Shown here piece after piece: positions 5,346 through 5,794 of a DNA stretch of 5,794 nt. Below the pieces are notes generated by a model. It was given only the letters and a program-made list of their open reading frames with translations, made no database searches and was not told the origin of the DNA. Numbering within the stretch: position 1 is the first letter of the stretch; each line of letters begins with the position of its first letter. Where the stretch lies: contig JAJQBM010000285.1 in NCBI GenBank assembly GCA_021203285.1, positions 1 through 5,794 on the forward strand, written 5' to 3'. The stretch is from Clostridiales bacterium. GTDB lineage: Bacteria > Bacillota > Clostridia > Lachnospirales > Lachnospiraceae. Made by a program: the position numbers and the translations under genes.

Positions 5346-5738
5346 TCACACAGCCATTTCATCCAGAAGCTTTCTGATATTCTCCCTCTCCTCTCTGGGC
5401 AACTTCTGTCCGCTGTAAAGCACGGATATCAATTCAGAAGGGCGGCCATCAAACCAGAAATCAATCTCTTCCTTCAATATCTGCCGTTTATATTCCCGGA
5501 CATCCCGCTCCGCGTGCGCAAAGGATATCCTGCCCACGCGGTATGTGCTGACATAACCCTTGTCAGACATTTTCTTTAAAAAAGTCACCATCGTCGTGCG
5601 CGCGTAGTCTTTTCCGTAGCACTCGCGCATCCTTACGATGAGCTCCTGCACGGGAATATCCCCATCAGCATCACAGATCAGCTTCATGATCATCCACTCG
5701 CACGCACTGAGTTTCCTTACTTCACATGCTTTTTCCAT
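5346..5738 (-). CDS. BlaI/MecI/CopY-family transcriptional repressor
   Basis: Winged-helix dimeric repressor of 130 residues, the normal length for the family. Family marks are LSACEWMIMKLI at 10-21 (the LSxxEWxIM start of the domain), the recognition-helix region YARTTMVTFLKKMSDKGYV (45-63) and the wing (TYRVGRISFAHAERD, 65-79). The C-terminal dimerisation part contains FDGRPSELISVLYSGQKL (96-113). The ATG at 5738 is chosen: AAAGGA lies 12 nt upstream and a nearer GGA 7 nt upstream. An ATG at 5750 has no spacing from AAAGGA, and a TTG at 5774 would add 12 residues not typical of the family. BlaI and MecI are normally inactivated by proteolysis by a BlaR1/MecR1 membrane sensor, and CopY by copper. 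No sensor gene lies in the window, and the CopY C-terminal CxC pair is absent. The regulated gene is unknown. Confidence 0.88.
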   Translation of the reverse strand: MEKACEVRKLSACEWMIMKLICDADGDIPVQELIVRMRECYGKDYARTTMVTFLKKMSDKGYVSTYRVGRISFAHAERDVREYKRQILKEEIDFWFDGRPSELISVLYSGQKLPREERENIRKLLDEMAV

Positions 5739-5794
5739 CTTTATATCCATTCCTTTCGCGTTTTTGACGCTCAAGGCACAAAACGTTATGAAAA

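Noticed and set aside
5739..5794. Promoter for the BlaI-XRE genes
   Set aside because: No convincing -35/-10 pair with proper spacing is visible in the 56 bp available; the promoter may be partly outside the window.

Overview
The window looks like chromosomal DNA from an anaerobic Firmicute of the class Clostridia, most like Lachnospiraceae. The evidence is the family resemblance of the proteins (a BlaI-type repressor, a small XRE regulator, a NEAT/Shp-like surface domain and a FecCD-type importer), strong purine-rich Shine-Dalgarno sites, tightly packed ATGA-overlapping genes and a medium GC content. This placement is inferred from protein character; no marker gene is present. Every convincing gene lies on the minus strand, so transcription runs from high to low coordinates.

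In transcription order: (1) A two-gene regulatory unit, a BlaI/MecI/CopY-family repressor (5346-5738) followed after a short gap by an XRE-family helix-turn-helix protein (4984-5319). (2) A good promoter (TAGATA, 17 bp, TGG-TATAAT) that starts inside the end of the XRE gene and overlaps a Fur-box-like sequence. (3) A small NEAT/Shp-like protein with a C-terminal membrane anchor (4489-4926), overlapping by 4 bp a class III substrate-binding lipoprotein (3290-4492). (4) A 254-nt spacer almost filled by a 194-bp inverted-repeat element (3081-3274) with nested complementarity. (5) A FecCD-family permease (1983-3035), overlapping by 4 bp an ATPase (883-1986) that carries an extra C-terminal domain of about 105 residues. 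(6) A separate promoter and the first 264 codons of a diaminopimelate decarboxylase-like gene (lysA-like) that runs off the window start.

Genes (3) to (5) together make a complete binding-protein-dependent ABC importer of the siderophore/heme/cobalamin class plus a cell-surface binding domain. The most economical reading is an iron-responsive heme (or iron-complex) uptake cassette. The NEAT/Shp-like partner favours heme, but the substrate is inferred. The two upstream regulators may control it, or may control something outside the window.

The items most worth a second look are the structured 194-bp element between the binding-protein and permease genes, the surface-type NEAT/Shp-like protein with no signal peptide, the fused unknown domain on the ATPase, and the overlapping Fur-like box, extended -10 and RBS-sequestering inverted repeat at 4933-4986.
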